Below, piece after piece: positions 36,664-48,506 of a stretch of DNA of 64,000 nucleotides. Source of the stretch: Blastococcus xanthinilyticus (lineage in GTDB: Bacteria > Actinomycetota > Actinomycetes > Mycobacteriales > Geodermatophilaceae); the NCBI RefSeq assembly GCF_008124835.1, contig NZ_VNHW01000002.1, positions 248,001 to 312,000 on the forward strand. The letters run 5' to 3'. Below the pieces are notes generated by a model, which saw only the letters and a program-made list of their open reading frames with translations, had not been told where the DNA came from and did not search any database. How positions within the stretch are numbered: position 1 is the first letter of the stretch; each line of letters opens with the position of its first letter. Both the position numbers and the translations under genes were made by a program.

Positions 36664-38313
36664 CTACACGCCGAGAGCCGCCGACATCTCCGCCCGCAGC
36701 TGGTCGAGCTCGTCGGCACCGCGCCCGCGAGCGGCGATCATGCCCGCGTCGTCGTGCACCGGCACGACGGTCTCCAGGTAGGCCTTGAGCTTCGGCTCGG
36801 TGCCGCTGGGCCGCACGATCACCCGCACGCCGTCACCCAGGAGCCGGACGGCGTCGACCGGCGGCGACTGCTCGGCGAGGTCGGCGTACTCCACCGGCCG
36901 GCCCAGCAGCGCGGCAGGCGGCGCCGAGCGCAGCCGGGCCATCGCGTCGGTGATCAGCGACAGGTCCTCGACGCGCACCGACAGCTGGCCGGTGACGAAC
37001 AGCCCGTGCTCCTCGGCCAGCTCGTCCAGCCGGTCCAGCAGCGTGCGGCCCTCGGCCTTCAGCTCCGCGGCCAGGAGCGCGACGGCGAGAGCGGCCGAGA
37101 TGCCGTCCTTGTCCCGGACGACGTCCGGCGCGACCGCGTAGCCCAGCGCCTCCTCGTAGCCGTACACCAGCGGTGCGGCGGCCGACCCGGCGCGCACGAT
37201 CCACTTGAACCCGGTGGGGGTCTCCTCCGACGGCACGCCGCGCGACTCGGCGATCGCGTGCATCAGCGATCCGCTGACCAGCGACGACGCGTAGGTGCCG
37301 CGCACCCCCCGGCGCAGCAGCCAGTCGGCGAGCAGCGCCCCCACCTCGTCACCGGTCAGCTGCCGGCCGGCGCACACCACCGAGCAGCGGTCGGCGTCGG
37401 GGTCCTGCGCGATCGCGACGTCGGCGCCCGAGCGGTCGGCCAGCGCGGTGAGCAGGTCGACGGCGCCGGGCTCCTCCGGATTCGGGAAGGCCACCGTCGG
37501 GAACCGCGGGTCGGGCGCGTCCTGCTCCGCGACCGCCACCGGTTGGGCGAACCCGGCCGCGGCGAACACCAGCCGGGTCGTCGACGCGCCCACCCCGTGC
37601 ATGGCGGTGTAGGCCACCCGCAGCGCGGCCCGGTCCGCCGCCGGCACCCGCTCGGGGTCCAGCGCCCGCACCACCGCGGTCACGTACTCGGTGAGGACGT
37701 CGTCGCCCAGGACCGCGTGCCCACCGGTGAGCGGGACGTCCCGCGCCGGGCCGACGGCGGCGATGGCCGCCTCGATCGCCCGGTCGGCCGGTGGCACCAG
37801 CTGGGCGCCCTGCTCCAGGTAGAGCTTGTAGCCGTTGTCGTCGGGCGGGTTGTGGCTGGCGGTGACCATCACCCCGGCCACCGCGCCGAGGTGCCGGACG
37901 GCGAAGGCGAGCACCGGGGTGGGCAGCGGCCGCGGCATCAGCTGCACGCCGAACCCGAGCGCGGAGAACACCTGCGCGGAGAGGTGCGCGAACTCGTCCG
38001 ACCGCCGGCGGGCGTCGAATCCGATCACGACCGTCCCGCCGCCGTGCCCGGTGTCCAGCAGGTGCCGGCCCACCCCGGCCGCGGCGCGCAGCACCACGGC
38101 GGCGTTCATGCCGGCCGGACCGGCCCGCAGGGGGCCGCGCAGCCCCGCCGTCCCGAAGGTCAGCGGACCGGCGAACCGGCGGCCGAGCTCGGCGGTGTCG
38201 CCGGCCTCGACGAGCGCCAGGATCTCGGCGCGGTCCCCCTCGTGCGGGTCCGCCTCCGCCCAGGCCCGGGCGGTGGCGAGGAGATCGCCGTTCACGCCTG
38301 GACGTCCGCTCAT
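36664..38313 (-). CDS. Phosphohexomutase (phosphomannomutase/phosphopentomutase type)
   Basis: A 549-residue alpha-D-phosphohexomutase. The phosphoserine loop is TASHNPPDDNGYK near residue 150, the metal loop DPDADR near 297, the sugar loop GYEEALGY near 375, and the phosphate loop RPSGTEPK near 510. The long form and neighbourhood match the pmmB/deoB-like enzyme next to deoD in M. tuberculosis. In a nucleoside locus it may convert ribose- or deoxyribose-1-phosphate to the 5-phosphate, linking the phosphorylases to DeoC; this is inference. The ATG overlaps the upstream stop as ATGA. Confidence 0.9.
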   Translation of the reverse strand: MSGRPGVNGDLLATARAWAEADPHEGDRAEILALVEAGDTAELGRRFAGPLTFGTAGLRGPLRAGPAGMNAAVVLRAAAGVGRHLLDTGHGGGTVVIGFDARRRSDEFAHLSAQVFSALGFGVQLMPRPLPTPVLAFAVRHLGAVAGVMVTASHNPPDDNGYKLYLEQGAQLVPPADRAIEAAIAAVGPARDVPLTGGHAVLGDDVLTEYVTAVVRALDPERVPAADRAALRVAYTAMHGVGASTTRLVFAAAGFAQPVAVAEQDAPDPRFPTVAFPNPEEPGAVDLLTALADRSGADVAIAQDPDADRCSVVCAGRQLTGDEVGALLADWLLRRGVRGTYASSLVSGSLMHAIAESRGVPSEETPTGFKWIVRAGSAAAPLVYGYEEALGYAVAPDVVRDKDGISAALAVALLAAELKAEGRTLLDRLDELAEEHGLFVTGQLSVRVEDLSLITDAMARLRSAPPAALLGRPVEYADLAEQSPPVDAVRLLGDGVRVIVRPSGTEPKLKAYLETVVPVHDDAGMIAARGRGADELDQLRAEMSAALGV

Positions 38314-39128
38314 GCCTGGAAGTTCTCCGCGTCGAAGGCCGCGGTCGTGTACTCCCCGCCGACCCGGGCGTGCACCGGATCGGTGGGGTCGGGCTCGCCG
38401 TGCGCCTCGATCAGCGCCGCGGCGTACTGCTCGGCGTCGTCGTCCGACCGGTAGCCCAGCGCCTCCGCGGCGGAGAGGTCCCACCATCGGCGGGTGTTGT
38501 CCGAGACGCCCCACACGACCGAGAAGCCCGGGGACGCCGCCCGCAGGGCCGCGTCGACCAGGGAGACCGTGTCGGCGGGGGAGAGCCAGGTGGCCAGCTG
38601 GCGCACCGTCGTCGGCTCGGCGAACGCGCTGCCGATCCGCAGGCAGACCACGTCCAGGCCGTAGCGGTCCACGTACAGCGACCCGAGCGCCTCCATCGCC
38701 ACCTTGGAGACGCCGTAGTAGGTGTCGGGGCGCGGTGGCGCGTCGGCCTCGCGGAGCGGCCCGCCGTCGGGGCGCGGGGTGTACCCGGTGGCGTGGTTGC
38801 TGCTGGCCAGCACCACGCGCGGCACCCCGGCGAGCCGGGCGGACTCCAGCGCGCAGTAGGTGCCGTCGATGTTGGCGTGCCGGATCGCCGGCCAGGTGGA
38901 CTCACCGGAGATCCCGGCCAGGTGCACGACCGCCGCCGCGCCGCGGGCCGCCTCGGCCATCGCGGCGAGGTCGGTGGCGTCGGCCACCAGGTGCTCCTCA
39001 CCGGGCCGGGGGTCGGGCACCGGCACGACGTCGAGCGAGCGCAGCGCCCAGCCGCGCTCGGGCAGGCCGCCGCGGAGCACCGTGCCGATCCGGCCGGCGG
39101 CGCCGGTGAGCAGGACGAGATCGCTCAC
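38310..39128 (-). CDS. Uronate-dehydrogenase-like NAD-dependent oxidoreductase
   Basis: A 272-residue extended SDR protein. It has [12 protein letters not shown] near residue 8, [16 protein letters not shown], the ASSNHATGY segment and the catalytic YYGVSK. The later text [30 protein letters not shown] and [14 protein letters not shown] closely resembles, from memory, bacterial uronate dehydrogenase (Udh), which oxidises glucuronate or galacturonate to the aldarolactone. It lies between the purine nucleoside phosphorylase and the phosphohexomutase with overlaps at both ends. A uronate role in a nucleoside operon is odd, so the real substrate could be another sugar. Confidence 0.8.
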   Translation of the reverse strand: MSDLVLLTGAAGRIGTVLRGGLPERGWALRSLDVVPVPDPRPGEEHLVADATDLAAMAEAARGAAAVVHLAGISGESTWPAIRHANIDGTYCALESARLAGVPRVVLASSNHATGYTPRPDGGPLREADAPPRPDTYYGVSKVAMEALGSLYVDRYGLDVVCLRIGSAFAEPTTVRQLATWLSPADTVSLVDAALRAASPGFSVVWGVSDNTRRWWDLSAAEALGYRSDDDAEQYAAALIEAHGEPDPTDPVHARVGGEYTTAAFDAENFQA

Positions 39129-39934
39129 GGCAGCCGCCCGATGAGCTGGACCAGGAACTCCCCGAGCCGGCCCGCGGCCGCCTTGCCGGCGGCGAGGACC
39201 TCGGCGTGGTCCAGCTTCTCCCCGGTGATGCCGGCCGCCGCGTTGGTGACCATGGAGAGGCCGAACACCTCGGCCCCGGCCGCCCGTGCCGCGATCGCCT
39301 CGAGCGCGGTGGACATGCCGACCAGGTCCGCGCCGAGGGTGCGGAGCATCCGGATCTCGGCCGGCGTCTCGTAGTGCGGGCCGGGCAGCTGCGCGTAGAC
39401 GCCCTCGGCGAGGGAGGGGTCCAGCTCGCGGGCCAGCGCGCGCAGCCGCGAGGAGTACAGGTCGGTGAGGTCGACGAACGTGGCGCCGACCAGCGGTGAG
39501 CGGGCGGTCAGGTTCAGGTGGTCGGAGATCACCACCGCCTGGCCGACCCGGTGCTCCGGCGCCAGCCCGCCCGCCGCGTTGGTGAGGATCACCGTCCGCG
39601 CACCGGCGGCGACCGCGGCGCGCACCCCGTGGACGACCGGCGCGACTCCGCGGCCCTCGTAGAAGTGGGTGCGGCCCAGGAAGAGCAGCACCCGGCGGTC
39701 GCCCACGCGCACCGAGCGGACCTCGCCGCCGTGCCCGACCGCCGTCGGCGCCACGAAGCCGGGCAGCTCGGCGATGCCGACGCCGGCGTCGGGGGCGCCG
39801 AACGCGTCGGCCGCGGGGGCCCAGCCGGACCCCATGACGACGGCGACGTCGTGCCGGCCGCCGAGCGCGGCGACCAGGTCCTCGGCCGCCTGCGTCGCGA
39901 GGGTGTTGGGATCGATTCGGTGCAGCTCGCTCAC
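39125..39934 (-). CDS. Purine nucleoside phosphorylase (trimeric type)
   Basis: A 269-residue enzyme that splits inosine, guanosine and deoxy forms to base and (deoxy)ribose-1-phosphate. It shows [10 protein letters not shown] near residue 32, LGRTHFYEG near 86, [24 protein letters not shown] near 182, [13 protein letters not shown], and the TNAAAG motif whose Asn is typical of 6-oxopurine specificity. These belong to the low-molecular-mass trimeric family (PunA; deoD in M. tuberculosis annotation). The GTG follows a leaderless -10 box and heads a three-gene operon. Confidence 0.94.
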   Translation of the reverse strand: MSELHRIDPNTLATQAAEDLVAALGGRHDVAVVMGSGWAPAADAFGAPDAGVGIAELPGFVAPTAVGHGGEVRSVRVGDRRVLLFLGRTHFYEGRGVAPVVHGVRAAVAAGARTVILTNAAGGLAPEHRVGQAVVISDHLNLTARSPLVGATFVDLTDLYSSRLRALARELDPSLAEGVYAQLPGPHYETPAEIRMLRTLGADLVGMSTALEAIAARAAGAEVFGLSMVTNAAAGITGEKLDHAEVLAAGKAAAGRLGEFLVQLIGRLP

Positions 39935-39946
39935 GGTGGGACGCTA
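39935..39946 (-). promoter_or_regulatory. Leaderless promoter of the purine nucleoside phosphorylase operon
   Basis: On the minus strand TAGCGT (39946-39941), six bases, then GTG at 39934. Confidence 0.6.
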
Positions 39947-39999
39947 GCGCAGCGCCCGCGCCCGGGGCCGGGCGACGGTCGCCGCGGCAGGATGGGCCC

Positions 40000-40584
40000 G
40001 TGACGAGCACCGGCCGCGACGCCCAGCCCGCACTCGTCGGCCCGCGGGTCCGGCTGCGCCCGTGGCGGGCGGGCGACGCGCCGGCCGTGCTCGCGGCCTG
40101 TCAGGACCCGGAGATCCAGCGGTGGACGCAAGTGCCGGTGCCCTACCGCGCGGAGCACGCCGAGGGGTTCGTCGGCGACGTCGCCCCGCAGACCTGGGCC
40201 GAGGGCGGCGCGCTGTTCGCCGTCGAGCCGCTGGACGGCGGGGACCTCGTCGGGAGCATGGGTCTGTTCCCGCCCGAGCACGGCGTCGCCGAGGCCGGTT
40301 ACTGGACGGCGCCCGCGCACCGCGGACGCGGACTGACCGCCGAGGCGCTGGGCGTGCTCACCGACTGGGCGCTGGCGCCCGCCGGGGGGCACCGCGTCGA
40401 GCTGCACCGCGTCGAACTGCTGGTGGACCCGGCCAACACCGGCTCCCGCCGGGTCGCCGAGGCGGCCGGGTTCACCGCCGAGGGGACCATCCGCCGGCGG
40501 TTCCTGCACCGCGGCCGGCCGAGCGACGTCATCCTCTACGCACGGCTGACCGGCGACGCCCGGGGAGGCGCCACCGGCGGGTGA
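40000..40584 (+). CDS. RimJ/RimL-type GNAT acetyltransferase
   Basis: A 194-residue acetyltransferase of the RimJ/RimL group. It starts LVGPRVRLRPWRAGDAPAVLAAC, has GSMGLFPPEHGVAEAGYWTAPAHRGRGLTAEAL as the acetyl-CoA loop near residue 85-118, and ends with NTGSRRVAEAAGFTAEGTIRRRF, all typical of this group. The substrate is not known. The GTG follows CAGGAT by six bases and is probably leaderless. The gene is divergent from the phosphorylase operon. Confidence 0.87.
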   Translation: MTSTGRDAQPALVGPRVRLRPWRAGDAPAVLAACQDPEIQRWTQVPVPYRAEHAEGFVGDVAPQTWAEGGALFAVEPLDGGDLVGSMGLFPPEHGVAEAGYWTAPAHRGRGLTAEALGVLTDWALAPAGGHRVELHRVELLVDPANTGSRRVAEAAGFTAEGTIRRRFLHRGRPSDVILYARLTGDARGGATGG

Positions 40585-40623
40585 CCGGCGCTCGGCCGAG
40601 GGGTGCGGACCGGCCCGCGTCCC

Positions 40624-40636
40624 TAGACTCCCGGAG
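40624..40636 (+). promoter_or_regulatory. Leaderless promoter of the ligase - mutAB - meaB operon
   Basis: TAGACT (40624-40629), seven bases, then GTG at 40637. No other promoter-like site was noticed before 48288, where the run of overlapping genes ends. Confidence 0.6.
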
Positions 40637-41842
40637 GTGGAGATCCCCTTCCGTAGCTCGGAGCGCGCCAGCCTCGGTGTGGAGTGGGAGCTGCAGCTCG
40701 TCGACCGGGAGACCAGGGAGCTGTCGCCCGGTGCCACCGAGATCCTCGAGCAGCTGCTCCCCGAGGGCGCCGAGGAGCACCCGAAGGCCAAGCACGAGCT
40801 GCTCCAGTCGACGATCGAGATCATCACCGGGGTCTGCACCACGGTGCGCGAGGCGAAGGCCGATCTCGCCGGCACCCTGGCCGAGGTGGTGGCCGCCGCC
40901 GACGAGCGCGGCCTCGGCCTGCTGTGCGCCGGCACCCACCCGTTCACCGACTGGCAGACCCAGGAGATCTCGCCCAAGGAGCGCTACCAGCAGCTGGTCG
41001 AGCGCATGCAGTGGCTGGCCCGCCGCCTGCAGATCTTCGGCGTCCACGTGCACGTCGGCGTCCGGGCGCCGGAGAAGGTCATCCCGATCGTCAACGCGCT
41101 GTGCCAGTACGTGCCGCACTTCCTGGCGCTGTCGTCGTCCTCGCCGTTCTGGGTCGGCTGCGACACCGGCCTCGCCTCGGCCCGCACCAAGATCTTCGAG
41201 GGCATGCCGACCGCCGGGCTGCCCTTCCAGCTCGCCGACTGGGACGAGTTCGAGGAGTACATGGAGACGCTGATCTCCACGAAGAGCATCGAGAGCGTCC
41301 GCGAGGTGTGGTGGGACATCCGGCCGCACCCCGACTTCGGCACCGTGGAGCTGCGGATCTGCGACGGGCTGCCCACCCTCGACGAGATCGGCGCGGTCGC
41401 CGCCCTCGCGCAGTGCCTGGTCGAGCAGTTCGACACCCAGCTCGACCGCGGCTACACCCTCCCCGTGCCCGAGGAGTGGGTGGTCCGGGAGAACAAGTGG
41501 CGGGCCTCCCGGTACGGCCTGGACGCCGAGATCATCGTCGACGAGCAGTACGCCGTCCGGCCGGTGCGCGAGGCGATCGCCGAGCTGGTCGAGGAGCTCG
41601 CGCCGACCGCCAAGCGGCTGGACTGCGAGGCCGAGCTGCGCGACGTCCTCCGCATCCTGGACGCCGGCGCCTCCTACCAGCGGCAGCGGGCGGTGGCCCG
41701 CGAGCACGACGGCGAGCTGCGCTTCGTCGTCGACAGCCTGCTGGCCGAGCTGCGGGACGGGCTGCCGGAGCCCGACCCGGCCGGCGTGCCCGACGGGCCG
41801 GTGCCGGGCCCGGCGGAGTGCGCCGGGGGACACGCGGCATGA
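40637..41842 (+). CDS. YbdK-type carboxylate-amine ligase (glutamate-cysteine ligase GCS2 family)
   Basis: A 401-residue ATP-dependent ligase of the GCS2 family. It has SLGVEWELQLVD near residue 12, ITGVCTTV, the GTHPFTDWQ segment near 98, FGVHVHVGV near 133, ALSSSSPFWVGCDTGLASART near 163, and WWDIRPHPDFGTVELRICDG near 230. Members form weak gamma-glutamylcysteine or unknown amide bonds; actinobacteria normally make mycothiol, not glutathione, so the true product is uncertain. It is first in an overlapping five-gene run. An amidohydrolase follows, so a bond-making and a bond-breaking enzyme are paired. Confidence 0.88.
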   Translation: MEIPFRSSERASLGVEWELQLVDRETRELSPGATEILEQLLPEGAEEHPKAKHELLQSTIEIITGVCTTVREAKADLAGTLAEVVAAADERGLGLLCAGTHPFTDWQTQEISPKERYQQLVERMQWLARRLQIFGVHVHVGVRAPEKVIPIVNALCQYVPHFLALSSSSPFWVGCDTGLASARTKIFEGMPTAGLPFQLADWDEFEEYMETLISTKSIESVREVWWDIRPHPDFGTVELRICDGLPTLDEIGAVAALAQCLVEQFDTQLDRGYTLPVPEEWVVRENKWRASRYGLDAEIIVDEQYAVRPVREAIAELVEELAPTAKRLDCEAELRDVLRILDAGASYQRQRAVAREHDGELRFVVDSLLAELRDGLPEPDPAGVPDGPVPGPAECAGGHAA

Positions 41843-43128
41843 CCCCCGTCGTGGAGAAGCTGGCCACGGCGGTCGACGAGTGGGTCACCGCCAACGGGCC
41901 CGCGCTGTCGGCCACCCGGCGGCACCTGCACGCCCACCCGGAGCTCGGTTACGCGGAGTTCGAGACGACCTCCTTCCTCGAGGAGCGGCTGCGCCACCAC
42001 GGGCTCGCGCCGCGCCGGCTCCCCACCGGCACCGGGCTGAGCGTCGACATCGGGCCGGGCGGTGGACCGGTCGTCGTCCTCCGGGCCGACATCGACGCGC
42101 TGCCCCTGAAGGACCTCAAGGACGTGCCGTACGCCTCCACCCGCGACGGCATCGCCCACGCCTGCGGGCACGACGTGCACACCACGGTGGTGCTCGGCGT
42201 CGCCGTCGCGCTGGCCTCGCTCGACGGGCTGCCGGGCACGGTCCGCTGCGTCTTCCAGCCCGCGGAGGAGACGGTTCCCGGCGGCGCCACCGAGGTCGTC
42301 GCCTCCGGTGTCCTGGACGGGGCCTCGCGTGCCTTCGCGCTGCACTGCGACCCGTCGATCCCGGCCGGCACGGTCGGGCTGCGGACCGGCCCCATCACCG
42401 CGGCGTGCGACCGGATGGACGTCACCCTCACCGGCCCCGGCGGGCACACCGCCCGGCCGCAGCTCACCGTCGACCTCGTCGACGCCCTCGGCCGGCTGAT
42501 CACCGACGTGCCCGGGCTGCTCTCCCGCCAGGTCGACCCGCGGACCGGCATGTCCCTGGTCTGGGGGGCGGTCAACGCCGGGGTCGCGGCCAACGCCATC
42601 CCGCAGCGCGGGACGCTGCGCGGCACGGTCCGGGTGCTCGACCGGGAGGCCTGGAAGGGCGCCGAGGAGCTGATGCGCTCGCTGGTGGGGCGGATCACCG
42701 CCACCACCGGCGCCGAGGTCGACGTCGACTACATCCGTGGTGTGCCCCCGGTGGTCAACGACCCGCGCGCGGTGGCCCTGCTGCGCTCGGCCGCCATCGG
42801 CACCGTCGGCGCGGACAAGGTGGTGCTGTCGCCGCAGAGCATGGGGGGCGAGGACTTCGGCTGGTTCGCCGACGTCATGCCGATCGCCCTGGCCCGGCTG
42901 GGCACCCACGGCGGTGGCGCCCCCCTGGACCTGCACCGGGGCACGTTCGACGTCGACGAGCGGGCGATCGGGGTGGGCGTGCGGCTGCTGGCCCGCACCG
43001 CGCTGCTGGCCCTGGAGGCGGACGCGGAACCGTCGCCGAGCGGCCCACCGGCACCCCCTCGCACCCGCCGGCCGGCGCCCGGAGACACTTCTGCCCACCC
43101 TGCCGTGGAGGAGACCCGCCGAGGATGA
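41839..43128 (+). CDS. M20-family amidohydrolase
   Basis: A 429-residue metallopeptidase-like amidohydrolase (IAA-amino acid hydrolase/hippurate hydrolase group). It has RRHLHAHPELGYAEFET near residue 23, LRADIDALPL, the metal-binding HACGHDVHTT near 108, FQPAEE, the GPGGHTARPQ lid near 198, and SMGGEDFGWF near 334. It would cleave an N-acyl amino acid or similar amide. A Pro/Ser/Arg-rich tail of about 30 residues past the conserved end overlaps the mutA ribosome-binding region. Its ATG overlaps the ligase stop as ATGA. Confidence 0.88.
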   Translation: MTPVVEKLATAVDEWVTANGPALSATRRHLHAHPELGYAEFETTSFLEERLRHHGLAPRRLPTGTGLSVDIGPGGGPVVVLRADIDALPLKDLKDVPYASTRDGIAHACGHDVHTTVVLGVAVALASLDGLPGTVRCVFQPAEETVPGGATEVVASGVLDGASRAFALHCDPSIPAGTVGLRTGPITAACDRMDVTLTGPGGHTARPQLTVDLVDALGRLITDVPGLLSRQVDPRTGMSLVWGAVNAGVAANAIPQRGTLRGTVRVLDREAWKGAEELMRSLVGRITATTGAEVDVDYIRGVPPVVNDPRAVALLRSAAIGTVGADKVVLSPQSMGGEDFGWFADVMPIALARLGTHGGGAPLDLHRGTFDVDERAIGVGVRLLARTALLALEADAEPSPSGPPAPPRTRRPAPGDTSAHPAVEETRRG

Positions 43129-45046
43129 GTTCCACCGACCAGCAGCCGAGCGGCGCCGCACCGGCCGACGCCGACGTGCCGGCCGAGCACGCGGTCCCGG
43201 AGGCCCTGGCGCTCGCCGCCGAGTTCGAGGCGGTCACCCGCGACCAGTGGCGCGAGCTGGTCGCGGGGGTGCTGCGCAAGAGCGGCCGGCAGGAGCTGCC
43301 CGACCCGGTCGAGGACGCCCTCCGCGTGGCCGTCGCCCCCGGGGTGACCGTCGGCCCGCTCTACACCGCCGAGGACGCCGGCGACCTCCCCGCGGGCGTC
43401 GGCGTGCCCGGCGTCCCGCCGTTCGTGCGCGGGTCCCGCCCGGCCGGCGGACCGGCCGGCTCGGCCGAGGTCGTCGCGGCGGGGGGCGCCGAGGGCGGCG
43501 CATCCGGCGGGTGGGACATCCGGCAGCGGCACGCGCACCCCGACGTCTCCGTCACCAGGGAGGCGATCGCCGCCGACCTGGAGAACGGTGTCACCTCGCT
43601 GTGGCTGGTCGTGGGGGAGGGGGCGGTCCCCGTCGGCGCGCTCGGCGACGTGCTGACCGACGTCTACCTCGACCTGGCGCCGGTGAGCGTGCAGGGCGGG
43701 CAGGCGGCGGCCGAGGCGTTCCTCGACCTGGTCGAGGGCCGCACCGACCTCGCGCCCGGCGGTTCCCTGGGACTGGACCCGCTCGGCGTCCAGGCCGCCT
43801 CGGGCGAGGAGCAGGACCTCTCCGGCCTCGCCGCCGTCGCGCGGCGGGCGGCCGCCCACACCGACCTGCGCACCGTCGTCGTCGACGGCACGGTCTTCTC
43901 CGACGCCGGGGCCTCCGTGGTCGAGGAGCTCGGCTGCTCGCTGGCCGCCGGCGTCGCCTACCTGCGCGCGCTCACTGACGGCGGGCTGGGCGTCGACGAG
44001 GCGATCGGCCAGCTGGAGTTCCGCTACGCGGCGTCGGCCGACCAGTTCACGACCATCGCCGCGCTGCGCGCCGCCCGCCGGCTGTGGGACCGCGTCGGTG
44101 AGGTCAGCGGGGCGTCGGCCGACGTGCGCGGCCAGCGCCAGCACGCCGTCACCTCGTCGGTGATGACCACCCGGCGCGACCCGTGGGTGAACATGCTGCG
44201 CACCACGGTGGCCTGCTTCGCCGCCGGTGTGGGCGGCGCCGACGTCGTCACGGTGCAGCCGTTCGACGCCGCGCTGGGGCTGCCCGACTCCTTCTCCCGC
44301 CGGATCGCGCGGAACACCCAGAACCTGCTCGTGGAGGAGGGGCACCTGGGCCGGGTCCTCGATCCGGCCGGCGGCTCCTGGTACGTCGAGCAGCTCACCG
44401 AGGACATCGCGCAGGCGGCCTGGGCCTGGTTCACCGAGATCGAGCGGGCCGGCGGGCTCTCCGCCGCGCTGGCCTCCGGGCTGGTCCGGGACCGGATCGC
44501 GCAGGCCTGGGACGCCCGCGCGGCCCGGCTGGCGACCCGCGCCGACGCGATCACCGGGGTGAGCGAGTTTCCGAACCTCGCCGAGAAGCTGCCGGAGCGG
44601 CAGCCGGCCGCGGAGCTGCGCCCGGCCGTCGGGCTGCCGCGGGTGCGCGCGGCGCAGGAGTTCGAGGCGCTGCGCGACGCCGCCGACGCCGCCGGGCAGC
44701 GACCGGCCGTCTACCTGGCCACCCTCGGCCCGGTCGCCCGGCACACCGCCCGCGCCACCTTCGCCGGCAACCTGTTCCAGGCCGGCGGGCTGGTCACCCC
44801 GGCCGGCGACGGCGCGACCGGGTTCGCGGACGCGGCCACGACGGTGGCCTGCATCTGCGGCACCGACAAGGACTACGCCGCCGACGCCGCCGGGCTCGCG
44901 CGCGAGCTCCGGGCCGCCGGCGCCACGCAGGTGTGGCTGGCCGGCAGGCCGGACCTCGCCGTCGACGGCGTCGACGGGTACGTCTTCGCCGGGTGCGACG
45001 CCCTCGCGGCACTGCGGACCGTCCACGAGCAGCTGGGAGTGGCGCG

Positions 45047-45050
<4 letters not shown>
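43125..45050 (+). CDS. mutA: Methylmalonyl-CoA mutase small (beta) subunit
   Basis: A 641-residue partner subunit of the adenosylcobalamin-dependent mutase that converts methylmalonyl-CoA and succinyl-CoA. It resembles the large subunit ([73 protein letters not shown]) but has a degenerate C-terminal domain without the DxHxxG cobalamin motif. That loss is normal for MutA. GGAGGAGA precedes the ATG, which overlaps the amidohydrolase stop. The stop overlaps the mutB ATG. Confidence 0.94.
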
Positions 45051-47271
<2,221 letters not shown>

Positions 47272-47272
<1 letters not shown>

Positions 47273-48288
47273 TGGGTCGCGAGGTCGACGTCCCCGCGCT
47301 GGTCGAGGGGGTGCTCGCCGGGGACCGCCGGGTGATGGCACGCGCCATCACGCTGGTCGAGTCCCGCCGGGCGGACCACCGGGAGAAGGCCCAGGAGCTG
47401 CTGGTCGAGCTGCTGCCGCACGCCGGGGGAGCGCGGCGGGTCGGGATCAGCGGCGTGCCCGGCGTGGGCAAGTCGACCTTCATCGACTCCCTCGGGGGAA
47501 CGCTGACGGGGGAGGGGCACCGGGTGGCGGTGCTCGCCGTCGACCCGTCGTCGGCCCGGTCGGGCGGCTCGATCCTGGGCGACAAGACCCGGATGTCCCG
47601 GCTGGCCGTCGACCCGGCCGCCTTCATCCGGCCCTCGCCGACGTCGGGGACGCTCGGCGGCGTCGCGCAGGCGACGCGGGAGTCGATGGTCGTGGTCGAG
47701 GCGGCCGGCTACGACGTCGTGCTGGTGGAGACCGTCGGCGTCGGCCAGTCGGAGATCACCGTCGCCGAGATGGTCGACTCGTTCCTCTTCCTGACGATCG
47801 CGCGCACCGGCGACCAGCTGCAGGGCATCAAGCGCGGCATCCTCGAGATCGCCGACGTCATCGCCGTGAACAAGGCCGACGGCCCGGCCGCCGCGGACGC
47901 CCGCAAGGCCGCGCGGGAGCTCTCCTCCGCCATCCGCATGCTGCGCGGCCGGGGCGAGCCGTGGGACGTGCCGGTGCTCACCTGCGCCGGGCTGACCGGT
48001 GAGGGACTGGACGAGGTGTGGGCGAAGCTCGTCGAGCACCAGGACCGGGCGAAGGCCTCCGGCGCGTTCGACGAGCGGCGCCGCACGCAGCAGGTGCGCT
48101 GGACCTGGCAGCTCGTCCGCGACGGGCTGGAGCACGCGCTGCGCGCGCACCCGGGCGTCCGCGCCGCCGTCCCGGACCTGGAGCGGGCCGTCCTCGCCGG
48201 CGAGCTGACCCCCGCGCTGGCGGCCCGGCAGGTGCTCGGCACCTTCCTGGAGTTCCCGCCGCCCGCCGCGGCGGACGCCGCCCGCTGA
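47272..48288 (+). CDS. meaB: MeaB: G-protein chaperone of methylmalonyl-CoA mutase
   Basis: A 338-residue G3E GTPase that protects and reactivates the mutase and guides cobalamin loading. Walker A is GVPGVGKS at residues 61-68. VDPSSARSGGSILGDKTRM, the VETVGVGQSE switch near 150, and the base motif NKAD near 200 are all present. The C-terminal dimerisation region carries RRRTQQVRWTWQLV. The ATG shares a base with the mutB stop. This is the last gene of the overlapping run; no terminator is obvious in the next 100 bases. Confidence 0.95.
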
Positions 48289-48441
48289 CCTGCCGGCACG
48301 GCTCCGGGGTGCCATCGGCCCCCTCCGCCCCGTGGCCGCTCGCCACCCCGTACCCCACCCCGGCCGCGGTGCTCGATGCCGTCTTCGCCGTCGCCGGCCG
48401 CCGCTGGCCTGTCGCTCCGGGTGGGCCGCCGGACCATGACG

Positions 48442-48447
48442 TAGCGT
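48442..48447 (+). promoter_or_regulatory. Possible -10 box of the glycan-block membrane protein gene
   Basis: TAGCGT lies about 60 bases before the GTG at 48507. No convincing -35 was found. The 218-bp gap between meaB and this gene holds nothing else that I recognise. Confidence 0.3.
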
Positions 48448-48506
48448 CCGCGGCGGCCCGGACCGGCGCGTCCGGGTGCCCGTCGCCGGTCAGGGAGGCC
48501 GTTCTC

